DNA of 62,000 nt from Lingula anatina (taxonomy: Eukaryota; Brachiopoda; Lingulata; Lingulida; Lingulidae), in NCBI RefSeq assembly GCF_001039355.2, contig NW_019776079.1:762023-824022 (forward strand), given 5' to 3'. Positions 12,701 to 22,737 of the stretch are shown here, piece by piece. Position numbers and translations under genes: made by a program. The notes beneath the pieces are model-generated. The model saw nothing but the letters and a program-made list of their open reading frames with translations. It ran no database searches and was not told the DNA's origin. The stretch's first letter is position 1, and each line of letters opens with the position of its first letter.

Positions 12701-14481
12701 GGTAATGGCAGTGATGTCAGTGATTATTCTGATCCTTATTGTAGCCATATTTGCCACAATATGCATTAAACCTGCATCTCGGCCACCTATTGTGTCTAAC
12801 AATGTGGAGTTGAATCATATGAATAGTAAATTACATCATGATCCTAGTAAAACCAGACACAATAGAGTATCAACTGTCTCCATGTATGCAAGTGAAGAAG
12901 ACTTCTCTGCCTTTGATGTGAATTGCCCACCTCAAAATGTTCACCAATTGAAACAAATGAGATCAGGTAGGCAAGCAAGAGACTGATTCACTGGTTGGAA
13001 TTGCTTATCTATTCTGCCTGGTTTGGTTTTGTATCTTACTTAAAAGACTTGTGTCTGTGTGGACTTTTTTAGTGTTTTATGCATGTTGTGGCTTTAGCAT
13101 ATTTTTAAATGCTCTGACCTCACATATTCAGTTCCTAATGAACTTACCAACTGGCGTAGAATTATTGATTAAAATATGTCCTTTCTATTCTGTTTAGTTC
13201 CTTATTAGTGACTGTCTGTTTCATCAGTATTTTATTTCTCTTGGTATGTGATTAATTTAGAAAAAATGTTTCAATACAGATAGTTAATGACATTAAGTTG
13301 AAGAACTATTAATTCACACAATACCATTATATCTCCATTATGTTTAGTTTTGTTTTGTTTTTGTCAAAATACTGCACCGAGTGCAGCAAAATAGTGTGAT
13401 CAGATGAATGGAGGGCATGACATGAGAACAAATTACAAAGTACTTGGTCTTGCTTCACCATCCTATTTCACACTGGGATCATGCTAGGGTGTGGAAATTG
13501 TTCACCTATTGATATGTTATTTTGGCCACTCTGTGGCATAGGGATATTAGAAGTTAATTTTCATTAATGCTTATTGTGAGTTTAAGCTTATTGTTAAATT
13601 AATTAATAATGAATGTTATTCAGAGGTAAACTTTAATTGAATGTTGCTCGATTAATGTTTCATGTTTCAGACTCTACTAAACCCAAGTTTGAAGATGAAG
13701 AAGGGGAGAAGCTACTAAATGATAAGACAGATTTTGAGAACCCTTCTAATGCTGGGAATGATCTTGATGCCATTGTAAGCAATACCATGTCAAACAATTA
13801 TCTTATTGTGATTATAAATTGGTCTTTTCTTTATTAAAACTTAAGATATTAGACTTCGTTCTCTCCAGCTAAAACATCGACAAGATATGTTATTGTGAAA
13901 AAATTTAAGTCATTTATGTATCTTTCATTTCTTTGATTCAAATTGTAATTATAGTGAGGACTTAAATTTTTGATTATGTAACCAGCACAAACATTTATTG
14001 GTTCACTCTGATAGTTCATTTTCCTCCACAGCCAATGATTGATGCCAGTGATGAAGATGAGCCAACACCTTCAGCTCAATTCCTGCCACTGGGGACAGAT
14101 GGCCTAGAATCCACAGAAAGTATAACACATCCAGGTGGCACAGGTAATGATGGTCTCTGTCTGCTATTCCAGCTTTTTCATTTGCATTCCCGTTTAGAAG
14201 TAGACAGTACTTTTTACTTCTTTTTTTTTCACAAAAAGGGGCCGAAACACACCAGGCTAGCACTGAAGACACTTCACAAAACAGAGATAATGCCCAAGCA
14301 GAACCTGGATTTTCAACTGTAAGTTGACTTATTGAGGAAATTTTAAAGATTTAAGAAACAGTGATGCATTTTCTCAAAATTAATGGTTTAACATGTTGAA
14401 TTAAAACATTTGAACTTAAATGAAAACTACTTTTTGCAGCCTTCCGCAAGACCACAGTCTTGTCAGCTTACAGCAGTGTGA
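545..14481 (+). CDS. Neurexin-superfamily receptor, Caspr/axotactin-like (5' partial)
   Basis: The visible exons encode, in order: the end of a LamG domain plus EGF (545-793); LamG (1118-3000); LamG (3030-4600); EGF (4620-4751); a fibrinogen-like module of the contactin-associated-protein type (5039-6426); LamG (6551-7600); EGF (7783-7925); LamG (8373-9217); EGF (9370-9504); LamG (9861-11100); a linker; a transmembrane exon; and a cytoplasmic tail. EGF exons show the C-x-N/H-G-G/E-x-C pattern, and LamG ends show the usual GC(M/F) signature. The order resembles alpha-neurexin with a fibrinogen-like module after the second EGF, as in Caspr or axotactin. Family members are neuronal or septate-junction adhesion proteins; that role here is inferred. 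Further exons: 13671-13774, 14032-14143, 14239-14318 and 14440-14481. The C-terminus ends Thr-Ala-Val, a class I PDZ ligand. The 5' exons are outside the window. An axotactin orthologue versus a Caspr relative cannot be decided here. Confidence 0.88.
1118..2181 (+). CDS. Receptor exons: LamG 2, interrupted by an assembly gap
   Basis: There are three exons: 1118-1221, about 1500-1649 and 2036-2181. They encode the LamG core (GLLFEAMGA..., WHQLTVVPRTDHVVI, KVYIGGYPNASQ). A truncated second copy of the last exon (1877-1929) sits just before the 'n' at 1930 with nearly the same intron sequence, so I read it as the same locus assembled twice. The donor I can see at 1221 (phase 0) does not join in frame to the acceptor at 1499 (which needs phase 2). 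A nearby base error or a missed splice site is likely. Confidence 0.7.
2340..2815. repeat. Dispersed-repeat-like segment in a receptor intron
   Basis: Recurring CTTGAAAAGTACTTGAATTTG-like phrases, with a TATGAACCCTG end near 2800. Such CTTGAAA-rich segments look like a short interspersed element. I cannot assign a family. Confidence 0.4.
2895..4751 (+). CDS. Receptor exons: LamG 2 end, LamG 3 and EGF 2
   Basis: Exons are 2895-3196, 3575-3705, 4229-4339 and 4521-4751, all with GT/AG ends and compatible phases. The first closes LamG 2 (VNFTGCMRGVYVN) and opens LamG 3 directly, with no EGF between, the alpha-neurexin-like order. The fourth ends LamG 3 (GSFVGCMTNFAIQN) and carries a complete EGF (CANSNPCQHEGRC ... 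CNCTRGYEGKTC). Confidence 0.85.
3213..3299. repeat. Hairpin-forming inverted repeat beside a splice donor
   Basis: TGCTTGAATATAAATTA (3219-3235) and its perfect complement TAATTTATATTCAAGCA (3277-3293) flank further imperfectly paired sequence to a centre near 3256. It starts about 20 bases after the donor at 3197. It could be a tiny palindromic MITE. Confidence 0.75.
5039..6426 (+). CDS. Receptor exons: Caspr-type fibrinogen-like module
   Basis: Exons are 5039-5258, 5526-5618, 5859-5992 and 6292-6426. The module opens with YPSNCDEYYQRG and VYCDM, has a cysteine pair around GCRQHFRYEC, and continues into a CPC...CNCD stretch followed by HLPVTDLVFKQ and LGPLICYGQ. These landmarks are characteristic of the fibrinogen C-like module plus linker of contactin-associated proteins. 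The 5526-5618 exon ends ATC AA with a GTGAGG donor, so read-through would hit an in-frame TGA at once. Confidence 0.85.
5994..6070. repeat. 38-bp tandem duplication at an intron start
   Basis: TAATGAAAGCAAGCAAGAAA and the following bases, up to TAGTAACAATGTTA, occur twice with a 38-bp period. The first copy begins inside the donor at 5993. Confidence 0.9.
6551..7925 (+). CDS. Receptor exons: LamG 4 and EGF 3
   Basis: Exons are 6551-6733, 7058-7280, 7502-7600 and 7783-7925. The first three encode one LamG domain (SFWFRTFQSSAVLFYQ, GEWHYIAVELSP, GLFGCMRSLKYNN). The fourth encodes an EGF with CHNEGQC and CRCHD landmarks. Splice phases are consistent throughout. Confidence 0.85.
8373..9504 (+). 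CDS. Receptor exons: LamG 5 and EGF 4
   Basis: Exons are 8373-8612, 8826-8921, 9035-9217 and 9370-9504. They encode LamG 5 (LFSFRTYQTSVPVYY, VYIGGHPNSTQ, HGCFSGLKIGN) and EGF 4 (CQHGGRCTERW ... YTGDNC). The 3' end of the EGF exon and its donor are repeated downstream as a 70-bp tandem repeat. Confidence 0.85.
9457..9715 (+). repeat. 70-bp tandem repeat copying the end of an EGF exon
   Basis: About 3.7 copies with a 70-bp period contain the last roughly 45 bases of the EGF 4 exon plus its donor and the first intron bases (CACTGTGACTGCTCACATAC ... GACACAGGTTGGTAAT). The first three copies are near-identical; the last is diverged (CATATCGCATGC, GACATAAG) and has lost the donor. Confidence 0.9.
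9861..11922 (+). CDS. Receptor exons: LamG 6 and juxtamembrane linker
   Basis: Exons are 9861-10020, 10295-10371, 10661-10746, 10869-11004, 11264-11460 and 11796-11922. The first four form the last LamG (VGVEFDGNTVITTELEAE ... FLPAGNMKGCIS). The last two encode a Pro/Asp/Glu-rich linker without cysteine-rich modules, leading to a phase-1 junction before the transmembrane exons. Confidence 0.82.
11664..11688. repeat. (TA)n microsatellite
   Basis: A TA run of about 24 bases in a receptor intron. Confidence 0.85.
12408..12635 (+). CDS. Receptor transmembrane exon, version 1
   Basis: This 228-nt exon starts and ends in phase 1. Residues 1-21 are hydrophobic (VVALVILLVAVAASVVITII), followed by a basic stop-transfer RRKHRK and about 50 cytoplasmic residues that include STEDLSDAI. 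It can join either the next exon (12700) or the exon at 13671 without changing frame. It is probably an alternative to version 2, because including both would thread the chain through the membrane twice. Confidence 0.82.
12700..12966 (+). CDS. Receptor transmembrane exon, version 2
   Basis: This 267-nt exon also has phase 1 at both ends. It begins with a hydrophobic segment (VVMAVMSVIILILIVAIFA) and continues with a cytoplasmic part containing ASEEDFSAFD, which aligns with ASTEDLSDAI in version 1. This suggests an old tandem exon duplication. The intron between the two is only 64 bp (12636-12699). Confidence 0.8.
12967..13670 (+). other. Intron after the transmembrane exons
   Basis: This is a 704-bp AT-rich intron between the version 2 exon and the cytoplasmic exon at 13671. 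I see no coding signal or repeat in it. Confidence 0.6.
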
Positions 14482-14559
14482 TGGAATGTATGTTCTGTGT
14501 AGCTACCATTGTCTCAACTCATCACAACTTCAACAGATAAAAACTTCAGCTTGCTTGGT

Positions 14560-14565
14560 AATAAA
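14560..14565 (+). terminator. Possible polyadenylation signal of the receptor gene
   Basis: An AATAAA hexamer lies 79 bases after the stop codon at 14479-14481. A second one on the same strand is at 15474-15479, so 3' ends may be alternative. Confidence 0.4.
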
Positions 14566-15918
14566 ATTTACATGTCATGAAAGTGTTTTGATTTCATCAC
14601 AGTAAACAAATATATTAAAACAGCTTTTACTTTAAAGCCACCAAAGTTGATGTTTATAGTTAAATATATAAACATTTTATTATTATTAAAGCGAACATAG
14701 TTATACAACTGCTGTGGTGTGATTTTTTTGTGATAATAATAATAATTACGTCATGCAGAAAATGCTATACTTGACATACAGGATAGATTAAGTTTGCCAA
14801 AGTTACTTTTTGCCATTATACAGGATATCTTGCAGTTAGGTGAGGTTTTACTCTAATATCATGGCAAATGTTGCTTTGTTCATAATGCAGTTCATGAGGT
14901 TTTTTAGGCACACTACTAAAAGTTGGTTGGTTTTCAATGCATAGTAGTTTGTGACAACAGCTTATCTATCTCCATTTTGTCACAATGCCAGTTGTTAGAG
15001 TCGTAGTGTTAATAGTTTTAATATGAACTTTGTTTAATTATGCCATGGTAAATTTTGTTTTTTGTTTAAGAGGTATCAAGTAGCAACATTTAAATGGTTT
15101 TAGAGAGATTGAAACTGAGAGTTTATAAAGTTGTTGAGCATTTTTTTGTCTGTAGCATTGTATAATTTTTTCCACTTATTGCATTGATATTCTGTAGTGA
15201 CGACAGCACAGTAACACTTCTTGCAGAGTAAGGCTTGTTGCATTATATTACAATTTATATTTTACATACCCAGCTACAGTAAATAACTTTTAAATAAGCT
15301 TTTAAATTGAAAAGGATGTTATCCTGACTTAAATCTTTATATAAAGGAGATTGTGGAAGCTTGTCTTCACTCACCTTTATGTTCAGTCTATATATATACT
15401 TTTACAGTGATCAACTTCACATCCATCATTTTACCAAAATTTTTCACATTGATTGATCATTATTATTAACTTGAATAAATGACAACATAAATGTTACTTA
15501 AGTGGAGTTTTTATTTTTCATTTGCTGCTCCCCTCAAAACATTTACTGTACAAAAAATGGGTCTACTAGACAGATTCCCTTCCATGTAGCAGTATTCAAT
15601 TAAAATCCATGATGGTTTCATAATCTAAATAGACCAGTCTCTTCAAAATAATTTTGTTACTTCAGTCAATGCCAAACATATTGTGCACATTATATAAAAC
15701 AATATCCCCTGTATAAATCTAGCTTAAATTCTTATCTCACAACTAACGGTACTACAGTACATAGCAATGTCACAAAGTAAATCTTAAGTAAAGTCTGTTA
15801 TGTACAACAAAATATATCTTTGAAAGTGTAACACAATTCTTGCTCCAAGTCACTTCTAACCACACATGCTACAGTTATTTGTGACCATCAAGTCTTTATG
15901 GACCATCCTGATAATTGT
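14566..15918. other. Convergent 3' UTR / intergenic region
   Basis: There is no coding exon here. The receptor gene (plus) and the HDAC gene (minus) end toward each other. The distal plus-strand AATAAA (15474-15479) and the minus-strand AATAAA (15510-15515) are about 30 bp apart, so long 3' ends of the two transcripts could abut or overlap. Confidence 0.55.
15510..15515 (-). terminator. Possible polyadenylation signal of the HDAC gene
   Basis: TTTATT on the plus strand is AATAAA on the minus strand, about 405 bases past the HDAC stop codon. Confidence 0.45.
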
Positions 15919-18900
15919 TCAGACATCCATCTTTTCCTCTGTTCTTTCATCAGGTGCTTGGTCTGCCTCCTTACTGTCAGCTGTGCTGTCCTGTTTGGAG
16001 CTCGACTCTTCTTCTGAAATCGCATATATATATTAAGATCTTTTTTTTTTAATTTTACAAAAATTCTATATTGTTTGTAAGTGTTTGATACAGGGTAAAT
16101 TTGTTCAATACTTATTTCAAATAAGGTTAATGCACATTTGGATGAAATCAAATTTGAAATAATGCCAGAACAGCCTTTTAAACCAAAATACTAAGCATAT
16201 AAAAATCAGACTACCAGAATTTTGTTATCATTACGGATCTTCTATAAGTGTTCTTTAAGGTATAAAAAGATTTTATGTATCTGTGTAGCACAACATAAGT
16301 AGCCCATCAAAATAAGTGAATAATTCAGGTTATATTCAGTTACCTTTCTTTACTGCTGGGATTTCCTTTGTCTCCTGTTCTGCTGGTTTATCCTCCTTGC
16401 TTGCTTCTTTTTCTTCTTTGTTCTCTGCTGGCTCAGTCTTAACTGCATCCTTTTTCTCTTCACCTGGTTTTAAAATGTTACAATAATGGTTATGATCTTT
16501 GATCCTTAATAATTAATCATTTGAATAACAAAAAGCAAAACTAATTTTAGCAGATTAGTCATTGGTATGCAGATTTTCTTCGTGGTTGGATTAGAAACTC
16601 ACCCTTTTCTTCGTCTTTCTTCTCCCCTTCATCCATCTTAGGTCTCTTACGTTTGTGACTGACTCTGTCTCTGCGACCTCCTTCTCCCTCATCTTCACTG
16701 TCAGAAAACTCTTCTTCACATGTGATACGCTTGTCGCTAGCACGGACTGAAAAACAAGAAACACCTGCCATGAAATATGCACATTGCAATACACAAGCTC
16801 TTTACTTGACTTCTACATTCCATACAAAACAACACACTGTATACATATACAAAAAAAACGTAAGAAAGCCTATGGCATGGTTTCAGAAATCTCATCTTAA
16901 TTTATTTGCAAACTTGTCATGGTCTATGAATTGGACAAGTTGCATTAAAATTTGCAAATATAAAAAGTTCATACTTGATATCCTGTGGTCTGGGTTTTCT
17001 TTGTCTTCATCTTCCTCTTCATCATTTAAAGCATCTTCTGGGATGTCTGAGTATGAAAAAATTGCAGTGAAACATAAATTTGTACTCACCGAACCACTCG
17101 TGCCTATTTTTGTTTTTCTTTAGCTTTTAAATATCTAATGCAAACAAACTTTTTAAAAATGTTTAAACTCACCTGTCATCTGGACTCCTGGGACATGGGG
17201 CAGCATCCTCAAATTTTCAAACAGTCTTGTGCTGAAATTGACATTCCATAACACTTGATTATTATGATCAACCCACAATTAACCAAAGGTTTGTAAAGCA
17301 TTCATAAAACTATGACTTGTGTGCAGAGGTATTCTCCAGGTATGTAATATAATACTTGGACACTTTGACACTGCTAAATTTATGTTCCACACAATTTCCC
17401 CCCAAACTGTCACAAGCTTTACAGACTGGGTCTACATGTGTGCAGCAGATAAAGAATGAAGGTGAATTTCAAATCAAGTTAAAACCCAACAAGTCTTTTA
17501 AGTGAAAAAATATTTAGCAGTACATTCATTTATTTTTTAATCAAATATGAAGGTTACATAGGGTTATAAAGAATCTACAGATATCATACAGAACAATTTT
17601 TTGGGAAAGAACATTTTATTTCCTACCAAATTTTGTCCAAGTATTCAGGAGTATTTTGATTTGCCATGTTGGATGGACTGATGTGAAGCTTGAAGTCTGG
17701 GCCATAATACTCAAAGTAGTCATTGTATGGAAGTTCTGGAAGATAGAAACATTTTCTTCTATAGTGTAGTATGTTGCAGCACAATTTCCTTTCTTCATGA
17801 GACACATTATATGCAGAAGGAAAGGTATCAAGCCACATCATTATGCATTATGAATATTATGCAAAGTACACCAGATCTCATTGAAAAAGTTCACTTGAAT
17901 GTATGTATTACTATGAACTCCTAAATATTTTCCCCTAGTACATTAAATGTAAATTGCTATGTTTCAAACTTACCATTAGCCACATCATGTCCAAGTGCGA
18001 TGGAAGTTTCATATGTCCAGCATCTGGCAACATTTCTGATTGTATAGCCTCCACCTCCCAGGAGCAGCAGGGGCAGGTTGTACTTCTTCAGGAAGTCCAC
18101 ACATTTACCATGACCTGAAACAGTTACACAGCAGTTGGTCAACTTTTGATTACGTTCACAGTATGGAAGATATGTATCACATAAAGAGTTGCCCTCTTTG
18201 GAATTATACAAACCTGATATATCTGAAATTGGCTTGAAAAGGGATTTGTGGACATATTTATAACTTCTTCATTAAAAATATAAAGTGAGCTTCAAAAACT
18301 TTTAAAAATTTTTTTAATAAATTTGGAAATGTATTTGTTTCACTTATCAAATATCTAGTAGAACCAAAACCAGCAAACTGCACAAAACAGTGCAGTACAA
18401 ATTGTAAAAGCATACAAAATTTAGGAAAAAAAAATTGTCAAGTTACCTTTGAGAGTGAGGTTGAAACATCCCAGCCTATCTCCAGAGAGGGAATCAGCAC
18501 CACACTGTAGCACAATTGCACTGGGCTGGTAGCATTCCATTACCTTGGTCATCACCTACAGCAAAAAAAAAAAAAAAAAAATTCAGTCATTCCCAAGATG
18601 TTTGATAAAAATACTTCTCAAACAATATTCATTAAAAAATAATCAAGCAATATAGCAAAGCAATTTTACATATTACGTTACACTGATTAAAATACTAGAT
18701 TATTCCTACTTACCGGCTCAAATATCTTGCAGTAAGACTCATCATCAATGCCATCTCTCAGAGGAAAATTAACAGCATAGTACTTTCCCTTGCCAGCACC
18801 AATGTCCTGAAGGAAAGAAAATTGGTTATCCAACCTCAATGATACATAAACTGGAAACTGTGACAACCCAATTCAGTTTGACCGAAGGCCTTACGGTAAG

Positions 18901-21900
18901 ATTGAAACTTAGCAAAGTTAAATTCAAGTATAAGTTCCTGCATGAGATTTAATTACAACTTCATCTTTATCTTAGTTTAAAACAATTGGACCAAATCAAA
19001 ACTTCATTTTGATAACAAAAATTTGATAGGAATTTGCTTATATTTTATTGTTTATACCTCAGTTATCAATCTCAAGTCGGTATACTTTAAAGACAACTTA
19101 TAATACAACACTTACTCTGAGATCTCCGGTCCCTGGAAAGTATTCTCCATACTTGTGGAAGGAGACAGTCATCACTCTGTCTGTGGTGTAGAATGCCTCC
19201 TCAACACCATCTCCATGGTGAATGTCAATGTCCACGTACAATACTCTTTGGTGATATCTGGAAGAATGTTATGAATCACTACAAATGAAAAAAATATGAT
19301 AATAATAATAATAATAAAAAGTTAAGCCTAATCAAATTTTTTAAAACTCAATTAGGCAAAACATCTGTTGAAACAGATTTTTAATGGCTGAAAAAATCAA
19401 ATAATTCTTTAATTACATTTCCTCTAAAATATTCCACGTGAGAGAGTTCAACTCATGAAAATCACAAGTTATTTGTGCTTACTTGAGTAGTTCTAGTATT
19501 GCAAGTACAATGTCATTGACGTAACAGAATCCAGAAGCCTCAGACTTCTTGGCGTGATGAAGACCTCCTCCCCAGTTCACTGCTATGTCAGTCGCTTGTT
19601 TGTTCAGCTTCACTGCTCCAGCTGGAGGTAGAATTTTGTTAGTATTGAAAGGGTGCACATTCATTTTATATTTTCCTCTTATCTCCATGAAATAATATCC
19701 TAAATCAGGGAATTAACTTTAAAAATAACAGTATGCAAGAGTATCATCATTCTCCAAACCCACATTCATTTATAATAAACTATGTCTTACCTACAGAGCC
19801 CCCTGTTGAGAGCTGGCAAAACTCATAGAGACCATCAAACACTGGACAATCTTCACCGACATTGACTGGAAAACACGTCACAAATTTACTTTAATATCCT
19901 CTATTAGCACTTCCTTAACTGTTTTTACTCATATATTGGATCATGTACATTTTGTTACATCTTTTTCTTTTATATATTATTATCAAAATACAATGTAAAT
20001 ATTATAATTGTTAAAAATCTGTCATTACTAACATCTCTGCATCTGTTTGTTGTACTCTGACATGTTGTCTGGACGAATACTTCTCAGAAATTTAATATAG
20101 TCATCACTGTGGAACTTGGTCATTTCTTCCTGGGTGGCTTTGTGAGGGCGCTGTAAAAGTGAGAATGGCCTTGTTAAAATGTTGATAGACAATTTATAAA
20201 TAATTACTTGATTTCCAGTTTTTCAAAGAAGCAGCAAAGCTGTCAAATGTACAGACAAAAAACAGGAAATAACTATGCACAAAATAGGCTACTGTCAATT
20301 CTGATGCAAAANTTTCCAGTTTTTCAAAGAAAAAAAATGCTCAAAAATAAAATTAATTAAAAGTACTAAACGCCTTCCATCAAAGATAACCTAGATCAAA
20401 AGAATAACAATATGTGCAAAAATAATAGTAAATACTACAAACAGTATCTAGTAAAAGTATTTTGTATTGCAATTAATACGTTATATCCTTGCTTTGTAGA
20501 AAATACATAAAAATAAGCATAGGAAGAGCCATTCAGCCATACCAATGCAATACTGGTCTACACAATGACCTCATCACAACTTACATAAATCTCCATCTTT
20601 CTGTAAAGCCCATAGTTAAGCAGAAGATTGTGAGTCATTCGCATTCTGTGAGGTTTCATGGGATGCCCTTGTCCATAGTAGTAGTTGCCAATGTCACCTA
20701 CAGGAACAGTGTGCACAACACCACATCATTTATACAACATTCAAAAACAGTAACAGTGCTGCTTAAAATCAAATTTGGTCCATGGGTGCATGGTATAAGG
20801 ACATGTCATCAGGAGGAAGAAATGAGATCAGATGCAGCAATGGAGAAAAAAATAGTTATGTATTTAGCAGAAATGGTTTTGATGTTTTGAGGATGACAAC
20901 AGGTCATTCACTGTCACACAGAATAAGTATTAGGGAATCAAGCAAAGAGGCAGAGAAGCTTCATGCTAAATAGTGGTCATGCCACCATGCCAGCATCATG
21001 CCAAATGGTGGTCATGCCACAATGCCAGCATAATAATACAATTGGAGTTCATGCCACAATGCCATGTTTTTGCAGTGCCACAACAGAATGATGAAACAGT
21101 GGAAAGCATGGGTTGGGCATATCTGAAAAGAATGGATACATCTGGGAGAGCATATATGTAAAGGAAATGGACCACTGATAGCAGCACTGTTTTATACAGA
21201 AAATGGCAACACAGGCCATTTACTTACATATATTTCCATCTTTCTGTATAGACCATAGTTGAGAATTAAGTTATGAGCCATTCGTATTCGGTGTGGCTTC
21301 ATGGGGTGACCTTGGCCATAGTAATAATTGCCAATGTCCCCTACAAAAAAATATGAAAAATTGAGGAGCTCACAGTTACTTTGAGAAAATCAACAATAGA
21401 TTAAGAATAGAAGTTATCGTACTAGAACTAAGGAGGTAGTGAAAATAGTCAGATGTGTGTTTAGATGGCTTTTAAAAAATTAAAAATAATGTTTTCAACT
21501 AAGGGCATACTAGTAAGTACCAATGCACTCATATATGGTAAGATGTACTCCACAAAATCGATCTGTATAAAGACAATATTACACAAATTTTAATAACAGT
21601 GTGTGTGCTGCACAAAACAATATTACACACCTACTTCTGATAAAACTCCCTAAAAATACATGAGCTCGAACAAAGTCTTTCATTGTGAAAATGAGAGTAT
21701 CAAGAAAATGGCCTCCTGGGCCATCGTAAATTATTCTATCACTTTAGCTTGTATTTATATCAGATAAATATGAAAATATTGATATTTATGCATAAATATA
21801 ACAGTGGAAAATGAATCTATTTGGTGTGAAGTTCGATAAGCTGGCAGAACTATTCTTTACACACAGCGTGAACCAGCACATACCTCTTCGATCTGTGGGT

Positions 21901-22715
21901 GAACTGCACAAACGCCAACATCAATAAAACTCATGGAAGTGAAATGTTATTTCTTCTTTGGACAATTTTTGGTCAAGAAATGGGCACAATGGATACAAGG
22001 TTTTATGGTATCAACAATTTTGACAAAGATAAATAAAAAAGTATTGTTTCACTTGTTAACGAACTACACGGTAAGAACGAGGACATTGTACGTAGTCTAC
22101 GTACCATGCAGCAAGAACACAATTGTTTTTAGTCTAATTTTGCCGTTTAATTTGGTGGGGAATACTTTTCACTGCCAATTAACATGCAAAGGATACACAA
22201 GAGCATCAAATACGACTAATTTTTTAGAATATAACTCAAAACAGTTTAGGTAAACGTTGTACTGTTCTCAGTAAGTAATCTATGAGAAGTAAAACTAAAA
22301 ATTGGAACGTCACGGAACACGATTCAAGGGCCACCGTACTTTTATAAACTTCACTCACGGTTGCTACCATCCTCATTTGCACAATCTAGGATTCTGGTAT
22401 TTCCCAGTTAAATAACCCCAAAGCGTTTCATGAAATCAAAACAACTGGCACATACATTTAAATTATGTACAAGAATTAGTTATGTGTCACGTTATGTTTC
22501 TCCACATTGTTCGCAAGTCGGCAAGCCGCGCACAATGCCATCGGCGACTTCGATTATGGTTAACTTTCAATCGCAGCCGTGAACCAACTCACAAATTTTC
22601 TTGAGGCGTCCAAGTCAGTAATAAAGTGCTTTGTAGGCTTTAAAACACTATCTTAACTTATCTTACCGTCGTAATAATAGCAAACTCTCTTCTTGCTGTG
22701 CGGCTGAGTGGCCAT
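15919..22715 (-). CDS. HDAC1: Histone deacetylase 1/2 (class I, Rpd3 type)
   Basis: A zinc-dependent lysine deacetylase that removes acetyl groups from histone tails in nuclear co-repressor complexes. Exons in transcript order: 22667-22715, then 21228-21340 or 20585-20697, 20033-20150, 19791-19865, 19483-19621, 19116-19257, 18714-18806, 18447-18555, 17974-18114, 17627-17735, 17173-17231, 16975-17046, 16603-16746, 16344-16463 and 15919-16013. With one exon 2 the total is 1578 nt, or 525 residues, and every junction keeps frame. Visible motifs: [26 protein letters not shown] (active-site His pair), DIDIHHGDG (zinc ligands), [15 protein letters not shown] and [17 protein letters not shown] (catalytic Tyr). 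The C-terminal tail is Lys/Glu-rich, as in HDAC1/2. The start [17 protein letters not shown] matches the family's usual N-terminus. One gene probably stands for the vertebrate HDAC1/HDAC2 pair. Confidence 0.97.
20585..20697 (-). CDS. HDAC1: HDAC1 exon 2, copy a (downstream)
   Basis: This 113-nt exon has acceptor CTGTAG, donor GTAAGT and no stop. It encodes 37 residues from [12 protein letters not shown] to YRKMEIY and has [10 protein letters not shown] in the variable part. Length, phases and boundaries equal those of copy b. It fits both the exon at 22667 (ends ...GAC G) and the exon at 20150. Lys31 and Arg34 of the inositol-phosphate/foot-pocket region are kept. Confidence 0.9.
21228..21340 (-). 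CDS. HDAC1: HDAC1 exon 2, copy b (upstream)
   Basis: A 113-nt exon with acceptor TTGTAG and donor GTAAGT. It encodes the same 37-residue segment as copy a except for Ile for Met, Ala for Thr and Ile for Leu ([10 protein letters not shown]). The nucleotide sequences differ at 22 of 113 sites by my count, mostly third positions. That is far more than allelic difference and points to an old duplication kept under protein-level constraint. The two copies are about 530 bp apart. Confidence 0.9.
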
Positions 22716-22729
22716 TTTTGTAATGTTAT

Positions 22730-22737
22730 ATGCAAAT
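22730..22737 (+). promoter_or_regulatory. Octamer-like motif upstream of HDAC1
   Basis: ATGCAAAT lies 15 bases upstream of the HDAC1 start codon, in the 5' UTR or core promoter. It matches the POU/Oct octamer. An 8-mer is weak evidence on its own. Confidence 0.25.

Noticed and set aside
16722-17123. 133-codon plus-strand ORF opposite HDAC1
   Set aside because: Antisense to the acidic tail exons; low-complexity serine run from reverse GAA/GAT codons.
20489-20890. 133-codon plus-strand ORF
   Set aside because: It is antisense to HDAC1 exon 2 copy a and intron sequence, with no domain or splice logic.
20585-21340. The idea that the HDAC1 exon 2 pair is an allelic assembly duplication like the one at 1930
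   Set aside because: About 20% nucleotide divergence with silent-site bias and unrelated flanking introns is far beyond the few differences seen at the true allelic duplication.
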